Positions 1 through 9,069 of a stretch of DNA of 64,000 nucleotides are shown here, piece after piece. The DNA is from Cryomorphaceae bacterium BACL29 MAG-121220-bin8 (lineage in GTDB: Bacteria; Bacteroidota; Bacteroidia; Flavobacteriales; Flavobacteriaceae). The notes beneath the pieces were generated by a model. The model had not been told where the DNA came from. It saw nothing but the letters and a program-made list of their open reading frames with translations, and ran no database searches. The stretch lies in assembly GCA_905181705.1 (NCBI GenBank), contig CAJIYP010000002.1, positions 169,222 to 233,221 on the forward strand, read 5' to 3'. The translations under genes and the position numbers were made by a program. The first letter of the stretch is position 1, and each line of letters opens with the position of its first letter.

Positions 1-2
1 AA

Positions 3-1553
3 AGTATAACTGATTTATGCTCCATGGATATTATTGTTTTAAAAGATTGGTTTTCTAACTTAGAATCAAAGCTTAGTGATAGAAAAAAAATAATAGCATC
101 TGAAATAATTAAAGAATTAAACAAGAGATTAGATTTTTTGCTAAATGTTGGTTTAGATTATTTATCACTTAATAGACCTTCCAAATCTCTTTCTGGTGGA
201 GAATCACAAAGAATTAGATTAGCTACTCAAATTGGTTCTCAACTTGTTGGAGTTTTATATATACTAGATGAACCTAGTATCGGACTCCATCAAAGAGATA
301 ATTCAAAACTAATTGATTCCTTGAAGCGTTTAAGAGATATTGGAAATTCTATAATTGTTGTAGAACATGACAAAGAGATAATGGAAAAAGCAGACTATAT
401 TATCGATATAGGTCCAAAAGCTGGTAAAAATGGAGGAGAAATAATCTTTCAAGGTACCTATCCAGAAATGATTAAAAAAGATACTCTAACAGCTAAATTT
501 TTAAATGGTACTAAACGAATAGAAATTCCAAAAAAAAGACGTAAAAAAAATAAAAAAACTATAAAACTTATTGGTTGTACAGGAAATAATTTAAAAAATA
601 TTGATATTGAATTTCCTTTGGGAATTATTATTGGAATAACAGGAGTATCTGGCAGTGGAAAATCTACATTAATTAATGAAACTTTATACCCAATTTTAAA
701 TAATTATTTTTTTAACGGAGTCAAAGAACCAATGCCTTATAAAAAGCTTACGGGAATTGATAATGTTGATAAAGTGATAGAGATCAATCAATCACCTATT
801 GGAAGAACACCAAGAAGTAATCCTGCTACTTACACTGGTGTTTATAGCGATATAAGATCTCTATTCACAATGACACCAGAAGCTTTAATTCGGGGTTATA
901 AGCCTGGAAGATTTAGTTTTAATGTAGTCGGGGGAAGATGTGAAACATGTCAAGGTGCAGGTTTAAGAAAAATTGAAATGAATTTCCTTCCTGATGTTTA
1001 TATTAATTGTGATAATTGTAATGGAAAAAGATTTAACAGAGAAACACTAGAAATCAGATATAAAGGAAAATCAATTTCTGATATTCTTAATATGACAATA
1101 AATGAGGGATGTGATTTTTTTGTGAACTTTCCTAAAATTTCAAGAAAGTTAAACACTATTAAAGATGTAGGATTGGGTTATATAACACTTGGCCAGCAAT
1201 CCACTACTCTATCAGGTGGAGAAGCTCAAAGAATTAAACTAGCAACTGAATTGTCAAAAAAAGACACAGGTAACACCTTGTATATTTTAGATGAACCTAC
1301 AACAGGTCTACATTTTGATGACATAAAAGTTTTGTTAGAAATGATAAATAAACTAGCTGATAAAGGAAATACAATTATTATTATTGAGCATAACATGGAT
1401 GTGATTAAGACAGTTGATCATATAATTGAAATAGGACCAAATGGTGGTAAATATGGTGGTCAAATTATTTATAGTGGTTCTCCTGAAGATTTAATTAATC
1501 AAAGAAATAGTCCTACGGCAAAATATTTAAAAAAAGAGCTAACTTTAAAGTAG
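3..1553 (+). CDS. uvrA: UvrABC system protein A, C-terminal part (5' end outside window)
   Basis: This is the DNA-damage sensor ATPase of nucleotide excision repair, which acts with UvrB and UvrC. The frame is open to the left edge, so the first ATG at 24 is internal; roughly the first 430 residues of a usual 940-residue protein are missing. Counting from that ATG, the first ABC signature LSGGESQRIRL lies at residues 56-66 and the matching Walker B LYILDEPSIGLH at 78-89. The second Walker A GVSGSGKST lies near 207-215, a zinc module with CETC and CDNC near 310-335, and the second signature LSGGEAQRIKL near 397. All hallmarks of this half are intact. A LOG-family gene follows after two bases, so the two are probably cotranscribed. 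Confidence 0.97.
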   Translation, partial: SITDLCSMDIIVLKDWFSNLESKLSDRKKIIASEIIKELNKRLDFLLNVGLDYLSLNRPSKSLSGGESQRIRLATQIGSQLVGVLYILDEPSIGLHQRDNSKLIDSLKRLRDIGNSIIVVEHDKEIMEKADYIIDIGPKAGKNGGEIIFQGTYPEMIKKDTLTAKFLNGTKRIEIPKKRRKKNKKTIKLIGCTGNNLKNIDIEFPLGIIIGITGVSGSGKSTLINETLYPILNNYFFNGVKEPMPYKKLTGIDNVDKVIEINQSPIGRTPRSNPATYTGVYSDIRSLFTMTPEALIRGYKPGRFSFNVVGGRCETCQGAGLRKIEMNFLPDVYINCDNCNGKRFNRETLEIRYKGKSISDILNMTINEGCDFFVNFPKISRKLNTIKDVGLGYITLGQQSTTLSGGEAQRIKLATELSKKDTGNTLYILDEPTTGLHFDDIKVLLEMINKLADKGNTIIIIEHNMDVIKTVDHIIEIGPNGGKYGGQIIYSGSPEDLINQRNSPTAKYLKKELTLK

Positions 1554-1555
1554 TA

Positions 1556-2242
1556 ATGAATAGATCAAGTTTAAAAAATTGGAATGAAGTAAAAACAAAC
1601 GATTCCTGGTCGGTATTCAAAATAATGGGTGAGTTTGTCGATGGATATGAAAAGATGAGTAAAATCGGTCCTTGTGTTTCTATTTTTGGATCTGCTAGAA
1701 CAAATGTTGATGATAAATATTATGACCTAGCTACTGAAATAGCTAAAAATATTGTAAATCTTGGATTTGGTATTATAACTGGTGGAGGTCCAGGAATTAT
1801 GGAAGCTGCTAACAAGGGCGCAAAATTAGCTTTAGGATCTTCTGTTGGATTGAATATTGAGTTGCCTTTTGAACAACATGACAATCCTTACATTGATGAA
1901 GACAAATCACTTGATTTTGATTATTTCTTTGTTAGAAAAGTTATGTTTATGAAATATTCTCAGGGCTTTGTTGTTATGCCAGGTGGATTTGGAACTTTAG
2001 ATGAACTATTTGAGGCGGTAACATTAATTCAAACAAAAAAAGCTGAAAAGTTTCCAATTATTTTAGTAGGATCCTCATTTTGGGAAAAATGTTATTCTTG
2101 GATAAAAGAGGAACTAGTTTTGAAAAACAAATATATTTCTAATGATGAATTAAAACTTATTTCAATTGTAGATTCCTCTGAAGAGGTTATTGAAATACTT
2201 TCTAATTTTTACAACAAAAAATCATTAAGACCCAATTTTTGA
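1556..2242 (+). CDS. LOG family protein (Rossmann-fold nucleotide-binding, TIGR00730 type)
   Basis: The 228-residue protein belongs to the LOG family, whose studied members hydrolyse nucleoside 5'-monophosphates to free base and ribose 5-phosphate (in plants, cytokinin activation). Visible are the phosphate-binding GGGPGIMEAANKGA segment near residues 76-89 and the diagnostic PGGFGTLDE motif at about 142-150. The Arg of VRKVMFMKYS, about 20 residues before that motif, corresponds to the usual catalytic-site Arg. Length is normal. It starts two bases after uvrA and is followed 19 bases later by a large envelope protein. The true bacterial substrate is not known from sequence; the family call is firm, the reaction inferred. 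Confidence 0.9.
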   Translation: MNRSSLKNWNEVKTNDSWSVFKIMGEFVDGYEKMSKIGPCVSIFGSARTNVDDKYYDLATEIAKNIVNLGFGIITGGGPGIMEAANKGAKLALGSSVGLNIELPFEQHDNPYIDEDKSLDFDYFFVRKVMFMKYSQGFVVMPGGFGTLDELFEAVTLIQTKKAEKFPIILVGSSFWEKCYSWIKEELVLKNKYISNDELKLISIVDSSEEVIEILSNFYNKKSLRPNF

Positions 2243-2261
2243 TTATTATAAGTATCTTCTC

Positions 2262-5150
2262 ATGAGATTCCTCATTTCACTTTTAATTGTGTGTTTTTTT
2301 ACTAAAATAAATTCACAAGTGAACCATTATGATATTAGTGCTTATTTTGATATCGAAAATAAAAAAATAAATATAAAACAGACATTAAAGTTTGTTAATT
2401 CAACCAAAAAAAAATTAGACTATTTAATCTTAAATGATTGGGCTAATTCATACTCTTCCTCTAAATCACCACTTGGAAAAAGACTTTCTGAAGAGTATTC
2501 ATTAAGCTTCCAAAGATCTACCAAAAATCAAAGAGGTTATACTTTTATAAAAAAAATTCATGATAACAATGGTTTTAAATTTGATCATCACAGATTAAAG
2601 AATAACATAGATATTATTAAAGTTTTACTTCCTTATGAATTGAAAAGTGGAGATTCCATTTCATTATATATTGATTATGAAATAATAATTCCTGATATAA
2701 GTTTTACTGGATATGGAATAAATAAATTTAATAATTTAAACATTAGGGACTGGTATTTTACATTTTCAAAATTAAAAATGGATAACTGGGTAATAGAAAG
2801 TAATTTAGATTTAAATGATTTATCTCATGACTTGGCTTCTTTCAAATTTGATATAACCTACCCTATTTTTCATACCCTAGTAAGTGATCTTAAAATAAAG
2901 GAATCTCATATTGAGGGTGATTATAATAAAATTAGTTCAGTTAAAGAAATAAGGAATAACTCAGAAATAATAATATCTAAAAACTCAAGGTTTGAAGATT
3001 TTAAAATAAAAAATAAAACTATAGTTACAGATATTGATAATTATATAAAATATGACGATTCAATTGTAAATAAATTATTTCGTTATGTAGATAACAAAAC
3101 AGGAAACAATATAAATCTTAACACAACAAATATTAATAGAATAAATAAAGATTCTATTATGAAAAAAATATTAAAATTTTCTATAGATAGGTTGGGTGTT
3201 TATCCTTTTGAAAAGATAGTTGTTTCAAGAAAAAATCAATCTAGAAGACCAATTTATGGACTAAATAACATACCCAAAATAGTAAGTCCATTTGATCAAT
3301 CATTTTTATTTGAATTTAATTTTTTAAAAGAATTCTTACACACATATTTAAATCATTCCATTTCTGTTCATAATAGAAATGATTACTGGGAAAAAGAAGG
3401 TGTTATTATTTACTTGCTGATGGATTATATAAATATTTTTTATCCTGAATTGAAATTAATAGGAAAGTATAGTGAATTAAAAATTTTAAAAAATAGAAAT
3501 TTTTCAAATTATAATTTTAATGAACAATATAGGTTGTTTGAGAATATTATATCAAGTAGAAACATAAATCAACCTATAGCTACGAGTTTAGATTCTTTAA
3601 CACGAGTTAATCAAAAAATTATAAATCCTTATAAAACTGGCATAGGGTTTAAGATGTTATCTGAATATCTAGATAAAGATATAATTGATGAATCCATAAA
3701 AGAATATTTCATAACAAATAACTTAAACTACAATAATCCTAGATCCTTGAAATCTATAATCTTAAATAGATCAAATAACCAATCAGAATGGTTTTTTAAA
3801 TACTATTTAAATAGAAAATCATTTAAAGATTTTTCGATAAAAAAAATTAATCAAAATAATATTTATACGGACTTTAAAATATCTAACTTAAATAGTTCGA
3901 AAATTCCACTTAAAATATCCTTAATTAAGGATTCTGAAATAGTTAAAGAAAAATGGATTGAATTAAAATCAAGAGACACTATAGTTTCAATAAAATCAAA
4001 TCAATTTGATTTTATTGAAATAAATAAAAATAAGTTTTTAACAGAGAAAAACTATAATAATAATTTAGCATCATTTAATAATTATAAAAAACCTTTTAAG
4101 CTTATTTTATTTAATGATTTCGAGAATGTATATAATAAACAGTTGTATTACATGCCTCTATTTAGTTATAATTTATACGACGGTGTAATGCCTGGATTAA
4201 ATTTGTCTAATGTCACTCTTATAAAAAAACCTTTTACATTTAAAATAAACCCATTTTATTCTTCAAAACAAAAAAAAATATTAGGAAAAATTAACCTAAA
4301 ATATGTGAAATATCATGAAAATAAGAATTTATTTAGCACTCAGTATTTTATAGGAGCTTCTACATTTCACTATAAAGAAAATCTTTCTTACACAACTTTT
4401 TACCCATCAATACTATTTACATTTAGAAATTCTGATTTAAGATCTAATTATAGGCAGTTTGTTAATTTGAGGTATGTAAGTATATACAAAGAAAATAATG
4501 AAAATTTAGAAAAGTATCCAAATTATAATATTTTAAATATTAAATATATTTTATCTAATTCTAGTGGGGGAAAAGGGTTTAGTTTTAATACAAATTTGCA
4601 ATTAAATAAATCTTTTATAAAGAATTCTTTTACTTTAAAATATAGAAACTTTTATAAAGATAATAGACAATATAATTTTAGAATTTTTGCTGGAAAATTT
4701 TTAAAAAATTCTACAATTGATGATTATTTTAGTTTTTCTACTTATCGGGCAAGAGATTATATGTTTAGTTACCATTTACTGGGAAGATCTGAAAATAGTG
4801 GTTTTTATAGTCAACAATTTGTTAATTCCGAGGGAGCTTTAAAATCTAAAGTTTTGCCAGCATATTCAAACGATTGGTTGTTGTCTTTTAATACTGGAAT
4901 TACTTTATGGCAATGGGTTGAAGGTTATTATGATTTTGCATTAATAAAAAATAAAAACAGTAAAACAAAAACTGTATTTGATTCGGGAATAAGACTTAAT
5001 ATTTTGACTGATTATTTTGAGTTATACTTTCCATTTCAATCTTCATTAGGAAATGAATTAAAACATTCTAATTACTTAGATAAAGTAAGATTTAAAATAG
5101 CTTTTGACATTGAAACTTTTTCCGGATTAATTACCAGACGTTGGTTTTGA
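2262..5150 (+). CDS. Secreted/outer-membrane protein with decayed M1 aminopeptidase-like domain
   Basis: The 962-residue protein begins with a signal peptide (hydrophobic residues 3-13, likely cleavage after INSQ). Residues about 20-590 follow the layout of M1/gluzincin aminopeptidases: an N-terminal beta domain, then a helical catalytic-like domain. The zinc-binding HExxH is replaced by KEFLHTYLNH near residue 357, and the usual WLNEG is WEKEG near 376 followed by IIYLLMDY, so peptidase activity is unlikely. The last 350 residues are rich in aromatic, alternating strands and end in RRWF, as expected of a C-terminal outer-membrane beta-barrel. Related proteins in Flavobacteriia share this design, so this is probably conserved rather than fresh decay. 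Function unknown; surface binding or transport is a guess. Confidence 0.7.
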   Translation: MRFLISLLIVCFFTKINSQVNHYDISAYFDIENKKINIKQTLKFVNSTKKKLDYLILNDWANSYSSSKSPLGKRLSEEYSLSFQRSTKNQRGYTFIKKIHDNNGFKFDHHRLKNNIDIIKVLLPYELKSGDSISLYIDYEIIIPDISFTGYGINKFNNLNIRDWYFTFSKLKMDNWVIESNLDLNDLSHDLASFKFDITYPIFHTLVSDLKIKESHIEGDYNKISSVKEIRNNSEIIISKNSRFEDFKIKNKTIVTDIDNYIKYDDSIVNKLFRYVDNKTGNNINLNTTNINRINKDSIMKKILKFSIDRLGVYPFEKIVVSRKNQSRRPIYGLNNIPKIVSPFDQSFLFEFNFLKEFLHTYLNHSISVHNRNDYWEKEGVIIYLLMDYINIFYPELKLIGKYSELKILKNRNFSNYNFNEQYRLFENIISSRNINQPIATSLDSLTRVNQKIINPYKTGIGFKMLSEYLDKDIIDESIKEYFITNNLNYNNPRSLKSIILNRSNNQSEWFFKYYLNRKSFKDFSIKKINQNNIYTDFKISNLNSSKIPLKISLIKDSEIVKEKWIELKSRDTIVSIKSNQFDFIEINKNKFLTEKNYNNNLASFNNYKKPFKLILFNDFENVYNKQLYYMPLFSYNLYDGVMPGLNLSNVTLIKKPFTFKINPFYSSKQKKILGKINLKYVKYHENKNLFSTQYFIGASTFHYKENLSYTTFYPSILFTFRNSDLRSNYRQFVNLRYVSIYKENNENLEKYPNYNILNIKYILSNSSGGKGFSFNTNLQLNKSFIKNSFTLKYRNFYKDNRQYNFRIFAGKFLKNSTIDDYFSFSTYRARDYMFSYHLLGRSENSGFYSQQFVNSEGALKSKVLPAYSNDWLLSFNTGITLWQWVEGYYDFALIKNKNSKTKTVFDSGIRLNILTDYFELYFPFQSSLGNELKHSNYLDKVRFKIAFDIETFSGLITRRWF

Positions 5151-5181
5151 ATTTTTAATAGGAAAAAAACTCTATTTTTCT

Positions 5182-5189
5182 TAAATTTG
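5182..5189 (+). promoter_or_regulatory. -7 promoter box (TAAATTTG) for the E1 gene
   Basis: TAAATTTG matches the Bacteroidota TAnnTTTG element exactly and lies 16 bases before the ATG at 5206, in the 55-base gap after the previous stop. No TTG is seen at the expected 17-23 base distance upstream, so the -33 half is weak or absent. If used, the mRNA leader would be about 10 bases. Confidence 0.45.
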
Positions 5190-5205
5190 ATATCCTTTAT
5201 TTTTT

Positions 5206-7611
5206 ATGCAAAGCAATCTTAATCTTAACAAAGAAATATCCTTTGAATCTTTCAAAGAACAAGTATTAAATGACTACAAATTAATTACACTAAGTAGAGA
5301 AGCAAGCTTATTAGGAAGAAGAGAGGTTTTAAGCGGAAAAGCAAAGTTTGGAATCTTTGGGGACGGAAAAGAACTTCCACAAATTGCTCTAGCTAAAGTT
5401 TTTCAAAATGGAGACTTTAGATCTGGGTATTATAGAGATCAAACATTTATGATGGCTATAAACGAATTATCTCCAAAACAATTGTTTTCAGGTTTATATG
5501 CTAACACAGATATAAATGAAGAGCCTATGTCAGCCGGAAGACAAATGGGTGCTCATTTTAACACAGCAAGTTTAAATGATGATGGATCTTGGAAAGATTT
5601 GATTAATCAAAAAAATTCTAGTTCTGACGTTTCTTGTACTGGTTCACAAATGCCAAGACTCTTAGGTTTAGCTCAAGCTTCGAAATTATATAGAAAATTA
5701 AAAACTGAAAACTCTAAAAAGTTTTCTATAAATGGAAATGAAATTGCCTGGGGAACTATTGGAAATGCTAGTACTAGTGAAGGAGTTTTTTTTGAAGTAT
5801 TGAATGCAGCAGGTGTTCACCAAGTTCCAATGGTTATTAGCGTTTGGGATGATGATTATGGAATTTCTGTAGAAAATAAAGACCAAACTATCAAACAAAG
5901 TATTTCTGAAGCATTATCTGGCTTTCAAAGAAATGAATATAAAAAAGGTTTTGAAATTCTTACTGTGAACGGTTGGGATTATCCTAGCTTGATAAATATT
6001 TATCAAAAAGCAAATGATATTGCACGTGAAAAGCATATTCCTGTATTAATTCACGTAAAAGAGTTAACTCAACCAATAGGACATTCAACTTCCGGTTCTC
6101 ATGAAAGATATAAATCTAAAGACAGATTAGATTGGGAGAAAAAATTTGATTGTAATTTAAAAATGCGTGAATGGATTTTAAATAATGATATTGCAACTGA
6201 AATAGAATTAAAAAACATAGAACTATTATCTAAACAAGAAGTAAAATCGGCTAAAAATGATGCTTGGAAAACTTATTCAAATCCTATACTAAACTCTAGA
6301 AATAGTTTAATGACAATTTTATCTGTTTTAAATGATGATTTTAAAACCCTTAACTTCTCAAGATATATAAATGAATTAGAAACAATTAAAGAACCTCATA
6401 ATAAAGATTTATTATCCATTTCTAGAAAATTTTTAAGGTCTCTAAAAGGAAATAATAGTAAAAACATTAATGCACTAAAAGAATGGGTAAAAGAATTCTC
6501 ATCTTTAAATCAGTCAAGGTATAGTTCAAAGTTATATAATGAATTTTCAACCAATTCATCAAATGTTGAAGAGTTAAATCCAACTTATGATAGTTCAACA
6601 AAAGTTGATGGTCGAATAATATTGAGAAACAATTTCAATAAGCTCTTAAACAAATATGATAACCTTTTAATATTTGGTGAAGATTCAGGTAAAATTGGTG
6701 ATGTAAATCAAGGTTTAGAAGGTCTTCAAGATATTTATGGCGAAGACAGAGTTGGTGATAGAGGAATTAGGGAAGCTTCTATAATTGGGGAAGGTATTGG
6801 TCTAGCTCTCAGAGGTTTTAGACCAATAGCGGAAATACAGTACTTAGATTATGTTTTATATGGTCTTCAAATTCTAAGTGATGATTTAGCAACCTTACAT
6901 TACAGAACTTTTGGAAGACAAATTGCACCACTTATAATTCGTACAAGAGGACACCGACTAGAGGGTATTTGGCATTCAGGATCTCCTATGAGTGCTCTAT
7001 TATCTACGCTTAGAGGAATTAATATTTTAGTCCCAAGGAATATGGTTCAGGCAAGTGGAATGTATAATACTTTATTAAAATGCGAAGAACCAGCAATTCT
7101 TATTGAATCATTAAATGGTTATAGATTAAAAGAAAATGAACCTACTAATTTATCGGAGTTCACTGTATTATTAGGAAAAACAGAAACTTTAAGGCGTGGA
7201 AATGACATTACTATAGTTTCTTATGGATCTACACTTAGACTTGTTGAGAGAGCATCTTTAGAGCTAGAATCCTTAAATATTGATGTAGAAATAATTGATG
7301 TTCAAACATTAATTCCTTTTGATTTAACAAACAGCATTAAAGAAAGTTTGAAAAAAACTAATAAATTACTAATTGTTGATGAGGATCTTCCTGGAGGTGC
7401 TTCTGCATATATATTACAAAAGATTATTGAAGATCAAGATGCTTTTAAACTTTTAGATAGTAAACCAATTACATTAACAGCCAAAGCACACAGGCCAGCA
7501 TATGGATCAGACGGTGATTATTTTTCGAAACCATCTACTGACGATATTATCGAAAAAGCTTATGAAATCATGAATGAGTACGATCCAAATAAATATACAG
7601 ATATCTATTAG
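5206..7611 (+). CDS. 2-oxoacid dehydrogenase E1, fused alpha and beta subunits
   Basis: This thiamine-diphosphate enzyme is the decarboxylating E1 of a pyruvate or branched-chain 2-oxoacid dehydrogenase complex. Alpha and beta chains are joined in one 801-residue protein. The alpha part (about 20-400) has the cofactor-binding stretch GTIGNASTSEG near 182-192 and DDDYGIS near 215. The beta part (about 465-801) has FGEDSGKIGDVNQG near 488 and the loop GDRGIREASIIGEGIG. Fused E1 proteins of this type are common in Bacteroidota and usually assigned to branched-chain or general 2-oxoacid oxidation; the substrate cannot be read from sequence. E3 (lpdA) is about 45 kb away; no E2 is in the window. 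Its stop interlocks with that of holA. Confidence 0.9.
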   Translation: MQSNLNLNKEISFESFKEQVLNDYKLITLSREASLLGRREVLSGKAKFGIFGDGKELPQIALAKVFQNGDFRSGYYRDQTFMMAINELSPKQLFSGLYANTDINEEPMSAGRQMGAHFNTASLNDDGSWKDLINQKNSSSDVSCTGSQMPRLLGLAQASKLYRKLKTENSKKFSINGNEIAWGTIGNASTSEGVFFEVLNAAGVHQVPMVISVWDDDYGISVENKDQTIKQSISEALSGFQRNEYKKGFEILTVNGWDYPSLINIYQKANDIAREKHIPVLIHVKELTQPIGHSTSGSHERYKSKDRLDWEKKFDCNLKMREWILNNDIATEIELKNIELLSKQEVKSAKNDAWKTYSNPILNSRNSLMTILSVLNDDFKTLNFSRYINELETIKEPHNKDLLSISRKFLRSLKGNNSKNINALKEWVKEFSSLNQSRYSSKLYNEFSTNSSNVEELNPTYDSSTKVDGRIILRNNFNKLLNKYDNLLIFGEDSGKIGDVNQGLEGLQDIYGEDRVGDRGIREASIIGEGIGLALRGFRPIAEIQYLDYVLYGLQILSDDLATLHYRTFGRQIAPLIIRTRGHRLEGIWHSGSPMSALLSTLRGINILVPRNMVQASGMYNTLLKCEEPAILIESLNGYRLKENEPTNLSEFTVLLGKTETLRRGNDITIVSYGSTLRLVERASLELESLNIDVEIIDVQTLIPFDLTNSIKESLKKTNKLLIVDEDLPGGASAYILQKIIEDQDAFKLLDSKPITLTAKAHRPAYGSDGDYFSKPSTDDIIEKAYEIMNEYDPNKYTDIY

Positions 7612-8618
7612 TTAAGTATTTGAATAATCAACTGTCTTAGCAGGTCCTTATCACTTGTATTGACAACCCCTAATCCTTTACTTTTTAAATCAGAATCTTT
7701 AATTAAACTAATTATATTACTGATTTTTTTCATTGAGAAATACTTTGAAGCCTGTACATAATCTTTAACAAAATATGGATTTATTCCTAAAACTGATGCT
7801 ACATTGTTTTGGGATTTATTTGATATGCTGTGGTATTGAAAAATTTGAATAAAAAAATTAAACAAAGAAGATAATGTCATTTGAATAGGATGTTTATTAA
7901 TATTAGAAGACAAGTAATTGCATATTTTTAAGGCTTTGGAAAGATCATTAACTCCTAAGGCATTTCTTAATTCAAAAACATTATAATCTTTACTTATTCC
8001 TATGTGTTCCTCAATTAAATTAGGATTTATTTGTTTTGTTTCGGTACATATTATTTTCAATTTACTTAACTGATTATCGATCTTTTTAAGATCGTTTCCT
8101 AAATAATCTATTAACATAGAGCAGGATTTCATGTCAATGGAATAATTCTCTTTATTTAAATTATTTACAATCCATTGAGGAACTTTATTTTCATATATTT
8201 TTTTACATTCTATTATTGTTCCGAATTTTTGAATGTTTTTGTAAAGTTTTTTTCTTTTATCTAAAGATTTGTATTTGTAATTAACAACCAAAATGGTGCT
8301 TAATAATGGGTTTAATGCATAATTGGATAAGTTTTCTATATTTCTTGATAAATCTTGGCCTTCTTTTAAAATTACTAATTGATATTCACTCATCATGGGA
8401 TATCTCTTGCAACATGAAATTAAATCATCTATTGATGTGTCTTTAGCATAAAGAACAGTTTTATTGAAATTTTTTTCGTTTTCATTTAAAACATTTTGAT
8501 TTAATAAATCTGTTATATAATCAATATAGTATGTTTCTTCTCCCATTAGAAAATATATTGGAGAATAAACTTTATTTTTAATTTTTGAAATTATACTATT
8601 AATTTCTTGTAAATTCAT
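7608..8618 (-). CDS. holA: DNA polymerase III subunit delta
   Basis: The delta subunit of the clamp loader opens the beta clamp (DnaN, also in this window). The protein begins MNLQEINSIISKI and has the HolA N-terminal pattern SPIYFLMGEETYYIDYI, in which delta lacks a true Walker A. Later come FGTIIECKKIYENKVPQWI and a C-terminal helical collar ending in SDKDLLRQLIIQIL. I place the start at 8618 rather than the upstream in-frame ATG at 8669. The family begins here, and the upstream choice would overlap the divergent gene at 8635. The stop codon shares four bases with that of the E1 gene. Confidence 0.88.
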   Translation of the reverse strand: MNLQEINSIISKIKNKVYSPIYFLMGEETYYIDYITDLLNQNVLNENEKNFNKTVLYAKDTSIDDLISCCKRYPMMSEYQLVILKEGQDLSRNIENLSNYALNPLLSTILVVNYKYKSLDKRKKLYKNIQKFGTIIECKKIYENKVPQWIVNNLNKENYSIDMKSCSMLIDYLGNDLKKIDNQLSKLKIICTETKQINPNLIEEHIGISKDYNVFELRNALGVNDLSKALKICNYLSSNINKHPIQMTLSSLFNFFIQIFQYHSISNKSQNNVASVLGINPYFVKDYVQASKYFSMKKISNIISLIKDSDLKSKGLGVVNTSDKDLLRQLIIQILN

Positions 8619-8634
8619 TTTTCTGTTTTTAAGT

Positions 8635-9069
8635 ATGCTAAAATTAAATTTTCCAAATTTTGAATTCAAATTTAAAAATAGAGATAATAAAACTTATATT
8701 TTTGATAATATTAGAAAAAAATTAATTTTACTTACAGATGAAGAATGGGTTAGACAACATGTGGTTAGATATTTAATATTCCGTGGAGTTTCAAAAACAC
8801 ATATTGCAGTAGAGAAAAAAATAATTATAAATAAATTAACAAAACGATTTGATGTAGTTGTTTTTAATAAAGAAGGAGTCGTTAAACTTTTAGTTGAATG
8901 TAAAGCTCCAAAAATTAAAATTAATCAAAAGGTTTTCGATCAAACTTCTATTTACAATAAAAAATTAAATTCTGAGTTTTTAATGATTACAAATGGTTTG
9001 AGTCATTTTTTTTTTAAGATAGATAATTTGACAAATTCTTATAACTTTATGAAAGAATTTCCGCTTTAA
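8635..9069 (+). CDS. HsdR N-terminal-like (HSDR_N_2) nuclease-fold protein
   Basis: The small 144-residue protein resembles the N-terminal nuclease domain of type I restriction HsdR subunits. It retains a PD-(D/E)xK-type arrangement: Asp73 in RFDVVVF and E88-C-K90 in LLVECKAPK, followed by a QTSIYNKKL helix. WVRQHVVRYLI near 38-48 is the other conserved stretch. No HsdM, HsdS or helicase motor lies nearby, so this is not a restriction system. Proteins of this type sit beside holA in many Bacteroidota, suggesting a housekeeping, probably DNA-related, role; that role is unknown to me. Its stop overlaps the glycosyltransferase start by one base (TAATG). Confidence 0.8.
   Translation: MLKLNFPNFEFKFKNRDNKTYIFDNIRKKLILLTDEEWVRQHVVRYLIFRGVSKTHIAVEKKIIINKLTKRFDVVVFNKEGVVKLLVECKAPKIKINQKVFDQTSIYNKKLNSEFLMITNGLSHFFFKIDNLTNSYNFMKEFPL

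Noticed and set aside
5161..5180. Terminator hairpin between the M1-like gene and the E1 gene
   Set aside because: The only pairing is GAAAAA with TTTTTC, without G-C strength; it could be chance in AT-rich DNA.
8635..9069. Possible type I restriction system
   Set aside because: Only an HsdR N-terminal-like domain is present; there is no helicase motor, HsdM or HsdS in the window.
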